Source of the DNA: Ideonella sp.
GTDB taxonomy: Bacteria; Pseudomonadota; Gammaproteobacteria; Burkholderiales; Burkholderiaceae_C
NCBI GenBank assembly: GCA_015075545.1
Contig: JABTUC010000008.1
Coordinates: forward strand, 33,783-97,782
Reading direction: 5' to 3'
DNA: 64,000 nt
The notes under the pieces were generated by a model that was given only the letters and a program-made list of their open reading frames with translations, had not been told where the DNA came from and did not search any database. Numbering within the stretch: the stretch's first letter is position 1; every line of letters starts with the position of its first letter. Shown here piece by piece: positions 53,061 to 60,587 of the stretch. A program made the position numbers and the translations under genes.

Positions 53061-53141
53061 GCGGCCGCCGCGGATCCGGCTTTGCCGGGCCGCTGGCGGC
53101 GCCCCCCTGGGGGGGAGGCGCCGAAGGCGCTTCGGGGGGGA
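53061..53141. repeat. Dispersed GC-rich hairpin repeat between dsrB and dsrE
   Basis: Same family as 47218-47297: GGATCCGGCTTTGCCGG core, then GGCGCCCCCCTGGGGGGGAG and GAAGGCGCTTCGGGGGG. Located immediately after the dsrB stop in the 143-base dsrB-dsrE gap. It can form strong hairpins that may stabilise or trim the mRNA. Confidence 0.8.
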
Positions 53142-53147
53142 TTCACT

Positions 53148-54215
53148 TCAGAAGCGGATGTGTGCCGACGCGTTGAGGCTCGAGCGCGAGCCGCGCCAGT
53201 CGTCGATCAGGTACTTGGTGAACGGCAGGTCGCACTTCTCGAAGAAGCGCGGCCAGCCGATGCGCTCGACCCAGTCGGACAGGCGCTCCCACGGGCGCGC
53301 ATCGGCCTTGTAGGTGTAGAGGATCTTCTTGACGATCGCCGACACCTCGGGCCAGCGCGGCGGGTTGTTGGGCAGCCCGGCGGCCACCATCTTCATGAAG
53401 GTGGGCTTGCCGCGCGCGTTGGAGTTCTTGCCGCCGACCCAGATCGCGAACTTGGAGTGCTCGGGGTCGTTGATCTGCATCGGCGGGCACGGCGCGTAGC
53501 AGGCGCCGCAGCAGATGCACTTCTTCTCGTCGACCTCGAGGCTCGGCTTGCCGTTGACCAGCGCCGGGCGGATCGCCGCCACCGGGCAGCGCGCCACCAC
53601 CGCCGGGCGCTCGCAGATGTTGGCCACCAGATCGTGGTTGATCTTCGGCGGCTTGGTGTGCTGCATCACGATCGCCAGGTCGGCCTGGCCGCCGCAGTTG
53701 ATCTCGCAGCACGAGGTCGACAGATGCACGCGGTTGGGCATCTCCTCCTTGATGAACTCGGTGTACAGCTCGTCCATCAGCGCCTTGGCGGCGCCGGAGG
53801 CGTCGGTGCCCGGGATGTCGCAGTGCAGCCAGCCCTGCGTGTGCGCGATCATCGACACCGAGTTGCCGGTGCCGCCCACCGGGAAGCCGTTGCTGGTGAG
53901 CGCCTCGATCAGCGGCGCGACCTTGTTCTGGTCGGCCACCATGAACTCGATGTTCGAGCGGATCGTGAAGCGCACGTGGCCGTCGGCGTACGTGTCGGCG
54001 ATGTCGCATAGCTTGCGGATGGTGTGCACGTCCATCTGCCGCTGCGTGCCGGCGCGCACCGTCCACACCTCGTCGCCCGAGTGCGACACGTGGTGCAGCA
54101 CGCCGGGGCGCGGGCGGTCGTGGTACCTCCAGTTGCCGTAGTTCTTCAGCAGCGTGGGGTGCATGAACGGCTTGGGGTCGGGGCAGCCGCTCTCGATCGG
54201 GGTGCGATGGGCCAT
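53148..54215 (-). CDS. dsrB: Dissimilatory sulfite reductase (reverse type) beta subunit
   Basis: 355 residues. Sirohaem-[4Fe-4S] region with STSCCEINCGGQADL, then ferredoxin motif CICCGACYAPCPPM. Catalyses, with DsrA, oxidation of DsrC-bound sulfur to sulfite. Start at 54215 (MAHRTPIES) after a GAGGAC ribosome binding site. Confidence 0.97.
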   Translation of the reverse strand: MAHRTPIESGCPDPKPFMHPTLLKNYGNWRYHDRPRPGVLHHVSHSGDEVWTVRAGTQRQMDVHTIRKLCDIADTYADGHVRFTIRSNIEFMVADQNKVAPLIEALTSNGFPVGGTGNSVSMIAHTQGWLHCDIPGTDASGAAKALMDELYTEFIKEEMPNRVHLSTSCCEINCGGQADLAIVMQHTKPPKINHDLVANICERPAVVARCPVAAIRPALVNGKPSLEVDEKKCICCGACYAPCPPMQINDPEHSKFAIWVGGKNSNARGKPTFMKMVAAGLPNNPPRWPEVSAIVKKILYTYKADARPWERLSDWVERIGWPRFFEKCDLPFTKYLIDDWRGSRSSLNASAHIRF

Positions 54216-54241
54216 GAAGTCCTCGTCTATCGGTTTGTCAC

Positions 54242-54328
54242 GCGGACAGTCGCCGCCGGGCCGCCCCAAGGCGACTGAGCCCCCTCGGGGGGCAGCGACG
54301 CGGCGCAGCCGCTAGCGTGGGGGTCCAC
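54242..54328. repeat. Comamonadaceae-type intergenic repeat between dsrA and dsrB
   Basis: Contains GAGCCCCCTCGGGGGGCAGC and GCGTGGGGGTCC, an intergenic repeat pattern common in Burkholderiales genomes. It fills almost the whole dsrA-dsrB gap of 114 bases. Confidence 0.75.
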
Positions 54329-54329
54329 A

Positions 54330-55625
54330 TCAGGCTTCCGCCTTCTTGGCATTGATGCGCGCGACCTCGTCGTCCCAGCCGTCGGTGCGCACGTAGGGGT
54401 TGGTGCGTGGCGTGGTCACCATGTTGGCGTCGACCTCGACGCCGATGCCCTCGAGGAAGTTGACCAGCCCGATGCGCTCGATCATCTCGCCGGTGCGCTC
54501 GTGCTCGAGCGCGTTCTCGGCGAAGAAGTCGATCACCTTCTGGCCCAGCTCGACCAGCGCGGCGTAGTCCTCGTCGGTCTTCAGCGGCATGAACGGGATC
54601 ACCACCGTGCCCATCAGGTCGCCGATCTTCAGCGTGCGCTTGCCGCCGATCAGGATGGTGGCGCCGGTGTCGGTGCCGTGCGCGAGCGCGCCGGTCATCA
54701 CGTTGATGCAGTGCATGCAGCGCACGCAGTTGCCGTTGTCGATCTCGAGGGCCTGGGTGTCGTTGACCTTGACGCTGGAGATCTTGTCGCCCTGTGCGAC
54801 GTCGCGCACCTCCTTGAGCATGATGGCCTTGGTCGGGCAGCGCGCGACCACGTCGTTGACCAGCTCGTTCATGCCGTGCTTGGCGAACCACTTGCGCGCC
54901 AGCGTCTCGTCGGTTCGCATGTTGTCGCGCCAGGTGCCGATCACCGCCATGTCGGAGCGCTGGATCGAGTTCATGCAGTCGTTCGGGCAGCCGCTGAACT
55001 TGAACTTGAACTTGTACGGCAGCGCCGGGCGGTGGATGTCGCCGACGAAGGTGTTGATCACCTGCCGGTGCGCGCGCTGCTCGTCGTAGCAGCTCTGCTC
55101 GCAGCGCGCGGCGCCGACGCAGCTCATCGAGGTGCGCACCGCGGGGCCCGCGCCGCCGAGGTCGAAGCCCAGCTCGTTGAGCTCGTCGAACGCGGCCTGC
55201 ACCTTGTCGCTCTTGGCGCCCTGGAACATGATGTCGCCGCTTTGCCCGTGGAACGCGATCAGGCCCGAGCCGTGCTTCTCCCAGATGTCGCACATCTTGC
55301 GCAGCACCTGGGTGTCGTAGTGCATGCCCGCCGGCGGCTGCACGCGCAGCGTGTGGAACTCGGCGGCGTCGGGGAACACCGGCTTGTCGTCCTCGCCCTT
55401 CAGCTCGGTGAAGCGCGGGATCACCCCGCCGCCGTAGCCGAACACGCCGATCGTGCCGCCCTTCCAGTAGCCCTTGCGCGTGCGGTACGAGGTCTCGAGC
55501 TGGCCGAGCAGGTCGACCATGTAGTCCTTGTCCTTCGCCAGGTGCTTCAGGCCGGTGACGAAGCTCGGCCAGGGGCCGCCCTCGAGCTGGTCGAGGATCG
55601 GCGTGGGGTGCGGTTTCTTGGCCAT
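54330..55625 (-). CDS. dsrA: Dissimilatory sulfite reductase (reverse type) alpha subunit
   Basis: 431 residues. Sirohaem-binding Cys set CVGAARCEQSC and SGCPNDCM, and ferredoxin motif NCVRCMHCINVM. Start at MAKKPHP with an AGGAG ribosome binding site. First gene of the 13-gene dsr operon; presence of dsrL, dsrEFH and apr/sat marks the oxidative direction. Confidence 0.97.
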   Translation of the reverse strand: MAKKPHPTPILDQLEGGPWPSFVTGLKHLAKDKDYMVDLLGQLETSYRTRKGYWKGGTIGVFGYGGGVIPRFTELKGEDDKPVFPDAAEFHTLRVQPPAGMHYDTQVLRKMCDIWEKHGSGLIAFHGQSGDIMFQGAKSDKVQAAFDELNELGFDLGGAGPAVRTSMSCVGAARCEQSCYDEQRAHRQVINTFVGDIHRPALPYKFKFKFSGCPNDCMNSIQRSDMAVIGTWRDNMRTDETLARKWFAKHGMNELVNDVVARCPTKAIMLKEVRDVAQGDKISSVKVNDTQALEIDNGNCVRCMHCINVMTGALAHGTDTGATILIGGKRTLKIGDLMGTVVIPFMPLKTDEDYAALVELGQKVIDFFAENALEHERTGEMIERIGLVNFLEGIGVEVDANMVTTPRTNPYVRTDGWDDEVARINAKKAEA

Positions 55626-55745
55626 CGGTGGTCTCCTGTGGTCGCCGCTGCTTCGAGGCGCCGGCCCGCCGGCGCCGCCACGAGCGCCGGCCGTGCGGAC
55701 GGCGCGCGCGCGTTGGCCGCCACGATAGGGCCCTGGCGCGTCCAA

Positions 55746-55793
55746 GATATACCCCGGAAGGGTTATCCGCCGCTCACCCGTACCGGGTATGGA
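55746..55793. promoter_or_regulatory. Two inverted repeats in the divergent dsrA / 55.8-kb operon promoter region
   Basis: Imperfect ATACCCCGGAAGGGTTAT (55748-55765) and perfect ACCCG-TAC-CGGGT (55780-55792). They lie in the 215-base gap between dsrA and the plus-strand operon, where a shared regulator could act on both. Confidence 0.5.
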
Positions 55794-55840
55794 CGCCGGC
55801 TGGCGCGCCCGCGCTCAATGCGGCTTTCGCAGGGCCTGGC

Positions 55841-56056
55841 ATGACGCGCCTGACACCGCTCGCGCAACTGCGCGCGCCGCTCGGCGGCCAGCGCATCGAA
55901 CTGCAGCAGGTCGACCACGAGGCCGGCGGCATGAGCCTGCTGCGCACGCGCATCCGCGAAGGCCAGCGCTTCACCGTGTTCGACATCGATCCGCAGACCG
56001 CGCTCGAATGGGGCCGCGCGCTGCTGCGCTGGGCCGATGCCCAGCAGACGCGCTGA
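55841..56056 (+). CDS. Small conserved-looking protein, first gene of the divergent operon
   Basis: 71 residues (MTRLTPLAQLRAPLGGQRIE...). A beta-rich first half (GQRIELQQVDHEAGGMSLLRTRIREGQRFTVFDIDP) and a terminal helix (TALEWGRALLRWADAQ). No motif for a known enzyme. Its stop lies 4 bases before the Cas6-like start, suggesting one transcript. Confidence 0.65.
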   Translation: MTRLTPLAQLRAPLGGQRIELQQVDHEAGGMSLLRTRIREGQRFTVFDIDPQTALEWGRALLRWADAQQTR

Positions 56057-56060
56057 GGCG

Positions 56061-56678
56061 ATGGACGCCGCTGCCGCGATGGTCGACGTGAAGTTCTCGC
56101 TGGCGGGCGACGCGCTGCCGCGCGACCACGGCCAGCTCGTGGCGCAGGCGCTGGCGCAGCACCTGCCGTGGCTCGACGACGACCCCGCGTTCGGCGTGCA
56201 CCGCGTCAAGCTGGTCGCCGGCAGCGGCGAGCCGGCGCTGCTGTCGCGGCACTCGCGCCTCGCGCTGCGCGTGGCGCGCACGCGCGCCGCCGCGGTGGCC
56301 GCGCTGGCCGGCGCCACGCTCGACATCGGCGGCTGCCGCGTGCAACTGGGCGCGGCGGTGGTGCGCGAGCTGCTCGCGCACGCCACCTTGTACGCGCCGC
56401 TGGTGGTGGCTCCGGCCGACGGCGACTGCGACGAGGCCACCTTCCTCGGCTGCGTGCAGGCCGAACTCGACGCGCTGGGCGTGCGCGCCCGCCTCGTCTG
56501 CGGACGGCGCGGTGCGCTGTGCCACTGCGGCGCGCAGCTCGCCGGCTTCAGCCTGATGCTCGACGGCCTGTCGGCCGCCGATTCGCTGCACGTGCAAGAG
56601 CACGGCATCGGCGGCCACCGGCGCCTGGGCTGCGGCGTGTTCGTGCCCCACCGCTCGGCCGCGGCCGTGGCGGCCTGA
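56061..56678 (+). CDS. Cas6-like (Cmx6-type) RAMP-fold protein without a CRISPR locus
   Basis: 205 residues resembling the Cas6/Cmx6 family. An N-terminal DVKFSLAGDALPRDHG block with His23 (a possible catalytic His), PWLDDDPAFGVHRVKL, SRLALRVARTRA, and C-terminal SLMLDGLSAADSLHVQEHG leading into GIGGHRRLGCGVF (182-194), an exact G-h-G-x5-G-h-G glycine-rich loop of RAMP proteins. Cas6 cleaves CRISPR repeat RNA, but no array or other cas gene is in this window. An internal ATG at 56079 is an alternative start. RNA cleavage or binding is inferred only from the fold. Confidence 0.78.
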   Translation: MDAAAAMVDVKFSLAGDALPRDHGQLVAQALAQHLPWLDDDPAFGVHRVKLVAGSGEPALLSRHSRLALRVARTRAAAVAALAGATLDIGGCRVQLGAAVVRELLAHATLYAPLVVAPADGDCDEATFLGCVQAELDALGVRARLVCGRRGALCHCGAQLAGFSLMLDGLSAADSLHVQEHGIGGHRRLGCGVFVPHRSAAAVAA

Positions 56679-56727
56679 AGTCGTGCGCTTCGCCGACGGC
56701 CACCGATTCCGCTAGAGGCCAGTCACC

Positions 56728-57345
56728 GTGCGCGTCAAGAGCCACTGGTTCCGCAGCGAGGCGCCCAAGAGCGCCGAGCAGCAGGCCAGCGCGGCGGCGT
56801 TCATCGTCTGGCGCACGGCGCACCACATGCTGCAGCAGATGCGCAAGGCCGGCTTCCAGATCGACCCCGGCGTCGCCTACTTCGAGTTCCAGCGCGAGGC
56901 GATGGCGTTCCTGATCGCGGTGGTCGACCGCATCGCCTACGCACGATTCGACGCCGACACCCGCGCGGCGTTCATCCAGGCGCTGGTGCACCACGGCGCG
57001 CGCACCTTCGAAGACAACGCCGCCGAGCTGCTCGGGCCGCGCCCCGATGGCGCGTCGCACGGCGACGCCTTCATCGACCTCGTCAACGAGCTGAGCGACC
57101 AATATGCCGATTTCGGCGCCGAGCGGCGAGCGGGCGACGCGTCGTTCACGCCCGACTTCGCGTTCGTGCGCTACTTCGCCAGCCGGCTCGCCGATACGTT
57201 GCCGCAACCCGACCAGCGCTGGGCGCTCGACCAGGTGATCGCCAGCGAAGCGCCGGCTGCGGTGGCGACGATGCAAAGCGCGCTCGGCAACCTGCTGTCG
57301 CCGCGGCCGCGCAGCGCGCGGCGCACGACCCTGAGCGGCGACTGA
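56728..57345 (+). CDS. Hypothetical helical protein in the Cas6-like operon
   Basis: 205 residues starting with GTG. Almost wholly helical (FIVWRTAHHMLQQMRKAGFQ, FLIAVVDRIAYARFD), with no recognised domain or Cys. Located between the RAMP and dioxygenase genes on the same strand, 49 bases after the former. Function unknown. Confidence 0.72.
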   Translation: MRVKSHWFRSEAPKSAEQQASAAAFIVWRTAHHMLQQMRKAGFQIDPGVAYFEFQREAMAFLIAVVDRIAYARFDADTRAAFIQALVHHGARTFEDNAAELLGPRPDGASHGDAFIDLVNELSDQYADFGAERRAGDASFTPDFAFVRYFASRLADTLPQPDQRWALDQVIASEAPAAVATMQSALGNLLSPRPRSARRTTLSGD

Positions 57346-57361
57346 TGCAAGGCCGCGAGCG

Positions 57362-58324
57362 ATGAACCCACCGCTCACCGCCGCCGCCTGCGCGTCGCCC
57401 GCGCCGGGCCAGCAGACCAGCCCTGAGCGCCACGCCGTGCCCGATCTCGCCGATGCGCAGGCCTATGCCGCGTGGCGCGAGCGCAAGCTGGCCGGGCGCG
57501 CACGCAGCGCCGCCGAGCTGCAGGTCGACATCGGCGACCCGCGCGCGCTGACCCCCGACGAGCGCCAGGCGCTGCTGCAGCGCTGCGCGCGCTGGAACAT
57601 GGCGATCTACCGCTGCCGCGACGCGGTGGCCGACAAGCCGGCGGTGCTCGCGCTGGCGCGTCAGCTCGGCCTGCGCCGCCTCGACGGCAACTGGCTGGCC
57701 GACGACGACGGCCTGTCGAGCATCGCGGTGCGCGACGGCGAGCCGCGCGGCGAGTACATCCCGTACACCACGCGGCCGATCAAGTGGCACACCGACGGCT
57801 ACTACCACCCCGACGGCCGGCGCATCCACGGCATGCTGCTGCACTGCGTGCGTGCGGCCGCCGCCGGCGGCGTCAACGCGCTGCTCGACCACGAGCTGGC
57901 GTACATCGCGCTGCGCGACGCCTCGCCGCGCTGGCTGGGCGCGCTGATGGCGAGCGACGCGATGACGATCCCGGCGCGCACCGACGAAGGCGGCGTCGCG
58001 CGCGCGGCGCAGGCCGGGCCGGTGTTCTCGATCGGCGCGGGCGGCGCGCTGCACATGCGCTACACCGCGCGCACGCGCAGCATCGTCTGGAAGGACGACG
58101 CCGCCACGCGCGAGGCGGTGGCGTTCCTCGAGCGCTTTCTGGCCGACAACCCGTTCACGCTGCGGCTGCGGCTCGAGCCCGGCATGGGCCTGGTGGCCAA
58201 CAACGTGCTGCACGACCGCAGCGGCTTCGCCGACGACCCCGCCGCGCCGCGCCTGCTGTGGCGCGCACGCTACCTCGACCGCGTCGACGCACCCGCCCCG
58301 GAGGCCGCATGGCGCAGTGGGTGA
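57362..58324 (+). CDS. TauD/TfdA-family Fe(II)/2-oxoglutarate dioxygenase
   Basis: 320 residues. Iron-binding HxD in KWHTDGYYHP, distal His in NNVLHDRSGF and 2-oxoglutarate Arg region in LLWRARYLDR, all in order. The family hydroxylates taurine, sulfonates, alkyl sulfates and many other substrates. The actual substrate is unknown. It lies 16 bases after the helical protein and overlaps the next gene by 16 bases. Confidence 0.88.
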   Translation: MNPPLTAAACASPAPGQQTSPERHAVPDLADAQAYAAWRERKLAGRARSAAELQVDIGDPRALTPDERQALLQRCARWNMAIYRCRDAVADKPAVLALARQLGLRRLDGNWLADDDGLSSIAVRDGEPRGEYIPYTTRPIKWHTDGYYHPDGRRIHGMLLHCVRAAAAGGVNALLDHELAYIALRDASPRWLGALMASDAMTIPARTDEGGVARAAQAGPVFSIGAGGALHMRYTARTRSIVWKDDAATREAVAFLERFLADNPFTLRLRLEPGMGLVANNVLHDRSGFADDPAAPRLLWRARYLDRVDAPAPEAAWRSG

Positions 58325-59793
58325 CGATCTGGCGCGCCGCGCAACTCGTCGGCGTGCCGCGCGGCGTGCTGCAGCAGCGCGTCCGATCCGGCGAGATCGA
58401 GCTGAACGACGGCCTGGTGTCGACCGACGCGCTGCTGCGCCTGTACCCCACGGCCGAGATCGAGCAATCGGGGATGTTCGAGCGCGTGATGCAGATCCGC
58501 GACGACGCCTTCGCGCGGCGTGTGCGCGAGCGGCTGCTGCCGAGCCAGGAGGTGCTGGCGCAGCGGCTGTTCCGCCAGGGCCAGGAGCTGGCCGACGTGC
58601 AGCGCCACCTGCAGCGCTACCACGCGCTGGTGCTCGAGCTGCGCGAGGCGCTGCGCCGCGCGCGGGCCGACGATGCCGACGACACCCGGCTGCTCGCATT
58701 GCAACGCCAGCTGAACGACGGGCTGGCGCGGGCGCTGGCCACCGAACCGGTCGATGTGCTGAACGTGATGGACGACGTGCTGAAGATGGTGTCGGCGCAG
58801 GTGACGCTGCGTCCGAGCGGACACCAGTTCGCGGTGGAAGGCCACGACACGCTGCTGCAGGCGGGCCTGCGCGCGGGGCTGAAGCTCAACTACGGCTGCG
58901 GCAACGGCACCTGCGGCATGTGCAAGGTGCGCGTGATCTCGGGGCAGGTGGTCAAGTGCATGCCGTTCGACTATCCGATGTCGGAGATCGAGAAGAGCCA
59001 GGGCTACGCGCTGATGTGCGCCAACACCGCCGCCAGCGGCGAGCTGACGCTCGAGACGCTGGAGGCCGGCGGCCCGGCCGACATCCCCGAGCAGCAGATC
59101 GTGACCGCCGCGCGCGCTGTGCGCGAGCTGGCGCCGCGCACGCGGCTGCTGCACCTGCAGACGCCGCGCACCCACCGGCTGCGCTTTCTGGCCGGCCAGG
59201 CGGTGACGCTCGGCCACGCCGGCACGCTGCAAAGCGGCGGCGAAGACATCAGCCTGACGCTGCCGATCGCCAGCTGCCCGTGCGACGACCGCAACCTGCA
59301 CTTCTACATCGACGGCGACGCCGACGACGCGTTCTCCAGGCGGGTGTTCGACGGCACCATCAAGCCGGGCGACCCCATCAACCTGCGCGGGCCGATGGGC
59401 GAGTTCGTGCTCGGCGACGGCCAGCGCCCGCTGGTGTTCGCCGCCTGCGACCTCGGCTTCGCGCCGATCAAGAGCCTGATCGAGCACGCGCTGTCGCTCG
59501 ACAGCGCGCCGTCGCTGTCGCTGTTCTGGCTGGCCACGCGCGCCGACGGCCACTTCCAGGCCAACCAGTGCCGTGCCTGGTCCGAGGCGCTCGACCCGTT
59601 CGAGTACGCGCTGTTCAACCATGCCGACGCCGCCGCCGGCGCACAGCAGGTGTTCGAGGCGATCCGCGCCGACCAGTTCGACGTCGACTGCGACTTCTAC
59701 CTCGCCGGCCCGCCCGGCTTCATCGGCCCGCTGGGTGACGCGCTGGCCGACGCCGGCGTGCCGGCGCAGCAGATCTCGCGCGAGGTCGTGTGA
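58309..59793 (+). CDS. HTH / coiled-coil / [2Fe-2S] ferredoxin / FAD-NAD(P) reductase fusion
   Basis: 494 residues. N-terminal MerR-like helix-turn-helix (WVTIWRAAQLVGVPRGVLQQRVRSGEIEL), then a charged coiled-coil (about 70-145), a plant-type ferredoxin (CGNGTCGMCKVRV, later LMCANT), and an FNR-type reductase (GQAVTLGHAG, DPINLRGPMGEFVL, CDLGFAPIKSLIEHA). A redox enzyme with its own DNA- or partner-binding head. Ends in an overlap with the S24-like gene. Confidence 0.87.
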   Translation: MAQWVTIWRAAQLVGVPRGVLQQRVRSGEIELNDGLVSTDALLRLYPTAEIEQSGMFERVMQIRDDAFARRVRERLLPSQEVLAQRLFRQGQELADVQRHLQRYHALVLELREALRRARADDADDTRLLALQRQLNDGLARALATEPVDVLNVMDDVLKMVSAQVTLRPSGHQFAVEGHDTLLQAGLRAGLKLNYGCGNGTCGMCKVRVISGQVVKCMPFDYPMSEIEKSQGYALMCANTAASGELTLETLEAGGPADIPEQQIVTAARAVRELAPRTRLLHLQTPRTHRLRFLAGQAVTLGHAGTLQSGGEDISLTLPIASCPCDDRNLHFYIDGDADDAFSRRVFDGTIKPGDPINLRGPMGEFVLGDGQRPLVFAACDLGFAPIKSLIEHALSLDSAPSLSLFWLATRADGHFQANQCRAWSEALDPFEYALFNHADAAAGAQQVFEAIRADQFDVDCDFYLAGPPGFIGPLGDALADAGVPAQQISREVV

Positions 59794-60134
59794 GCGAGAA
59801 CACCTCGAGCGCCATACCAACCGGCGGCGGCTGCGAAAGCGGCGAGCCGTTCGCGCTGCGCGTGCTGGGCCACAGCATGCTGCCGGAGTTCGCGCACGGC
59901 GACGTCATCGTCATCGAGCCCGACGGCGCGCTGCACGACGGCAGCTTCGTGCTCGCCTACGTCGGCGACGAATGGCTGTTCAGGCAGCTCGCCCGCGACG
60001 CCGACGGCTGGCGGCTGCGCGCGCTGAATGCCGCCTACCCCGAGCAGCGCCTGAGCGACCTGGCCGCGGTGCGCGGCGTCGTGATCCAGAAGGCGGTGCC
60101 GGGCCGGCGCCGCCTGAGCAAGCGCTACGTCTGA
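59790..60134 (+). CDS. S24/LexA-like peptidase-fold protein, probably inactive
   Basis: 114 residues starting with GTG inside the preceding stop. LexA-type core VLGHSMLPEFAHGDVIVIEPD with the nucleophile Ser, then WLFRQLARDADGWRLRALN, where Arg replaces the catalytic Lys usually found as V-K-R. No DNA-binding domain. It might be a non-peptidase adaptor or a regulator partner for the preceding HTH protein. Confidence 0.8.
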   Translation: MSENTSSAIPTGGGCESGEPFALRVLGHSMLPEFAHGDVIVIEPDGALHDGSFVLAYVGDEWLFRQLARDADGWRLRALNAAYPEQRLSDLAAVRGVVIQKAVPGRRRLSKRYV

Positions 60135-60203
60135 CGGCCGCCCGCTCGGTGCAGGCTCCGTGCGGTTAGCATCAGCGCGGCCCGCAAAGGGCGCGTTGGC
60201 GAG

Positions 60204-60587
60204 GTGCGCGTGTCGTACTTGAACGATCCCCGGGTGTTCTTCGCGGCCGAGCGCACGCTGCTGGCCTGGCAGCGCACGGCCATCGCGCTGATCGGACTGG
60301 GATTCGTGGTCGAACGATTCGGCCTCTTCATGCGGCTGGCCACCGGCGCGAGCCTGCCGGCGATGCAAGGCCACATGTCGCTGCTGTTCGGCGTCGCGTT
60401 CCTGCTGCTCGGTGCCGCGGTGGCCACGGTCGCCGCGTGGCAGTTCGGCCGCTTCCTGCACGAGCTGTCGGGGCCCGAGATCCCGCGCGGGCATGCCGTC
60501 TGGATGGGTCCGGCGATCAACTATGCGCTCGCGCTGACGGCGCTGGGGATGGTGGTGTGGCTGGTCACCGCCGCGCTGGCGGCCTGA
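60204..60587 (+). CDS. DUF202-family small membrane protein
   Basis: 127 residues. Starts NDPRVFFAAERTLLAWQRTAIALIGLGFVVERFG, the DUF202/YidH signature, followed by two further hydrophobic segments. Cytoplasmic membrane, function unknown. Start is GTG; another GTG two codons later is possible. Overlaps the amidase frame. Confidence 0.85.
   Translation: MRVSYLNDPRVFFAAERTLLAWQRTAIALIGLGFVVERFGLFMRLATGASLPAMQGHMSLLFGVAFLLLGAAVATVAAWQFGRFLHELSGPEIPRGHAVWMGPAINYALALTALGMVVWLVTAALAA

Noticed and set aside
55626-60203. CRISPR repeats or other cas genes near the Cas6-like gene
   Set aside because: I scanned the gaps at both ends and between genes and found no regularly spaced repeats and no other cas-like protein, so a CRISPR system was not called.
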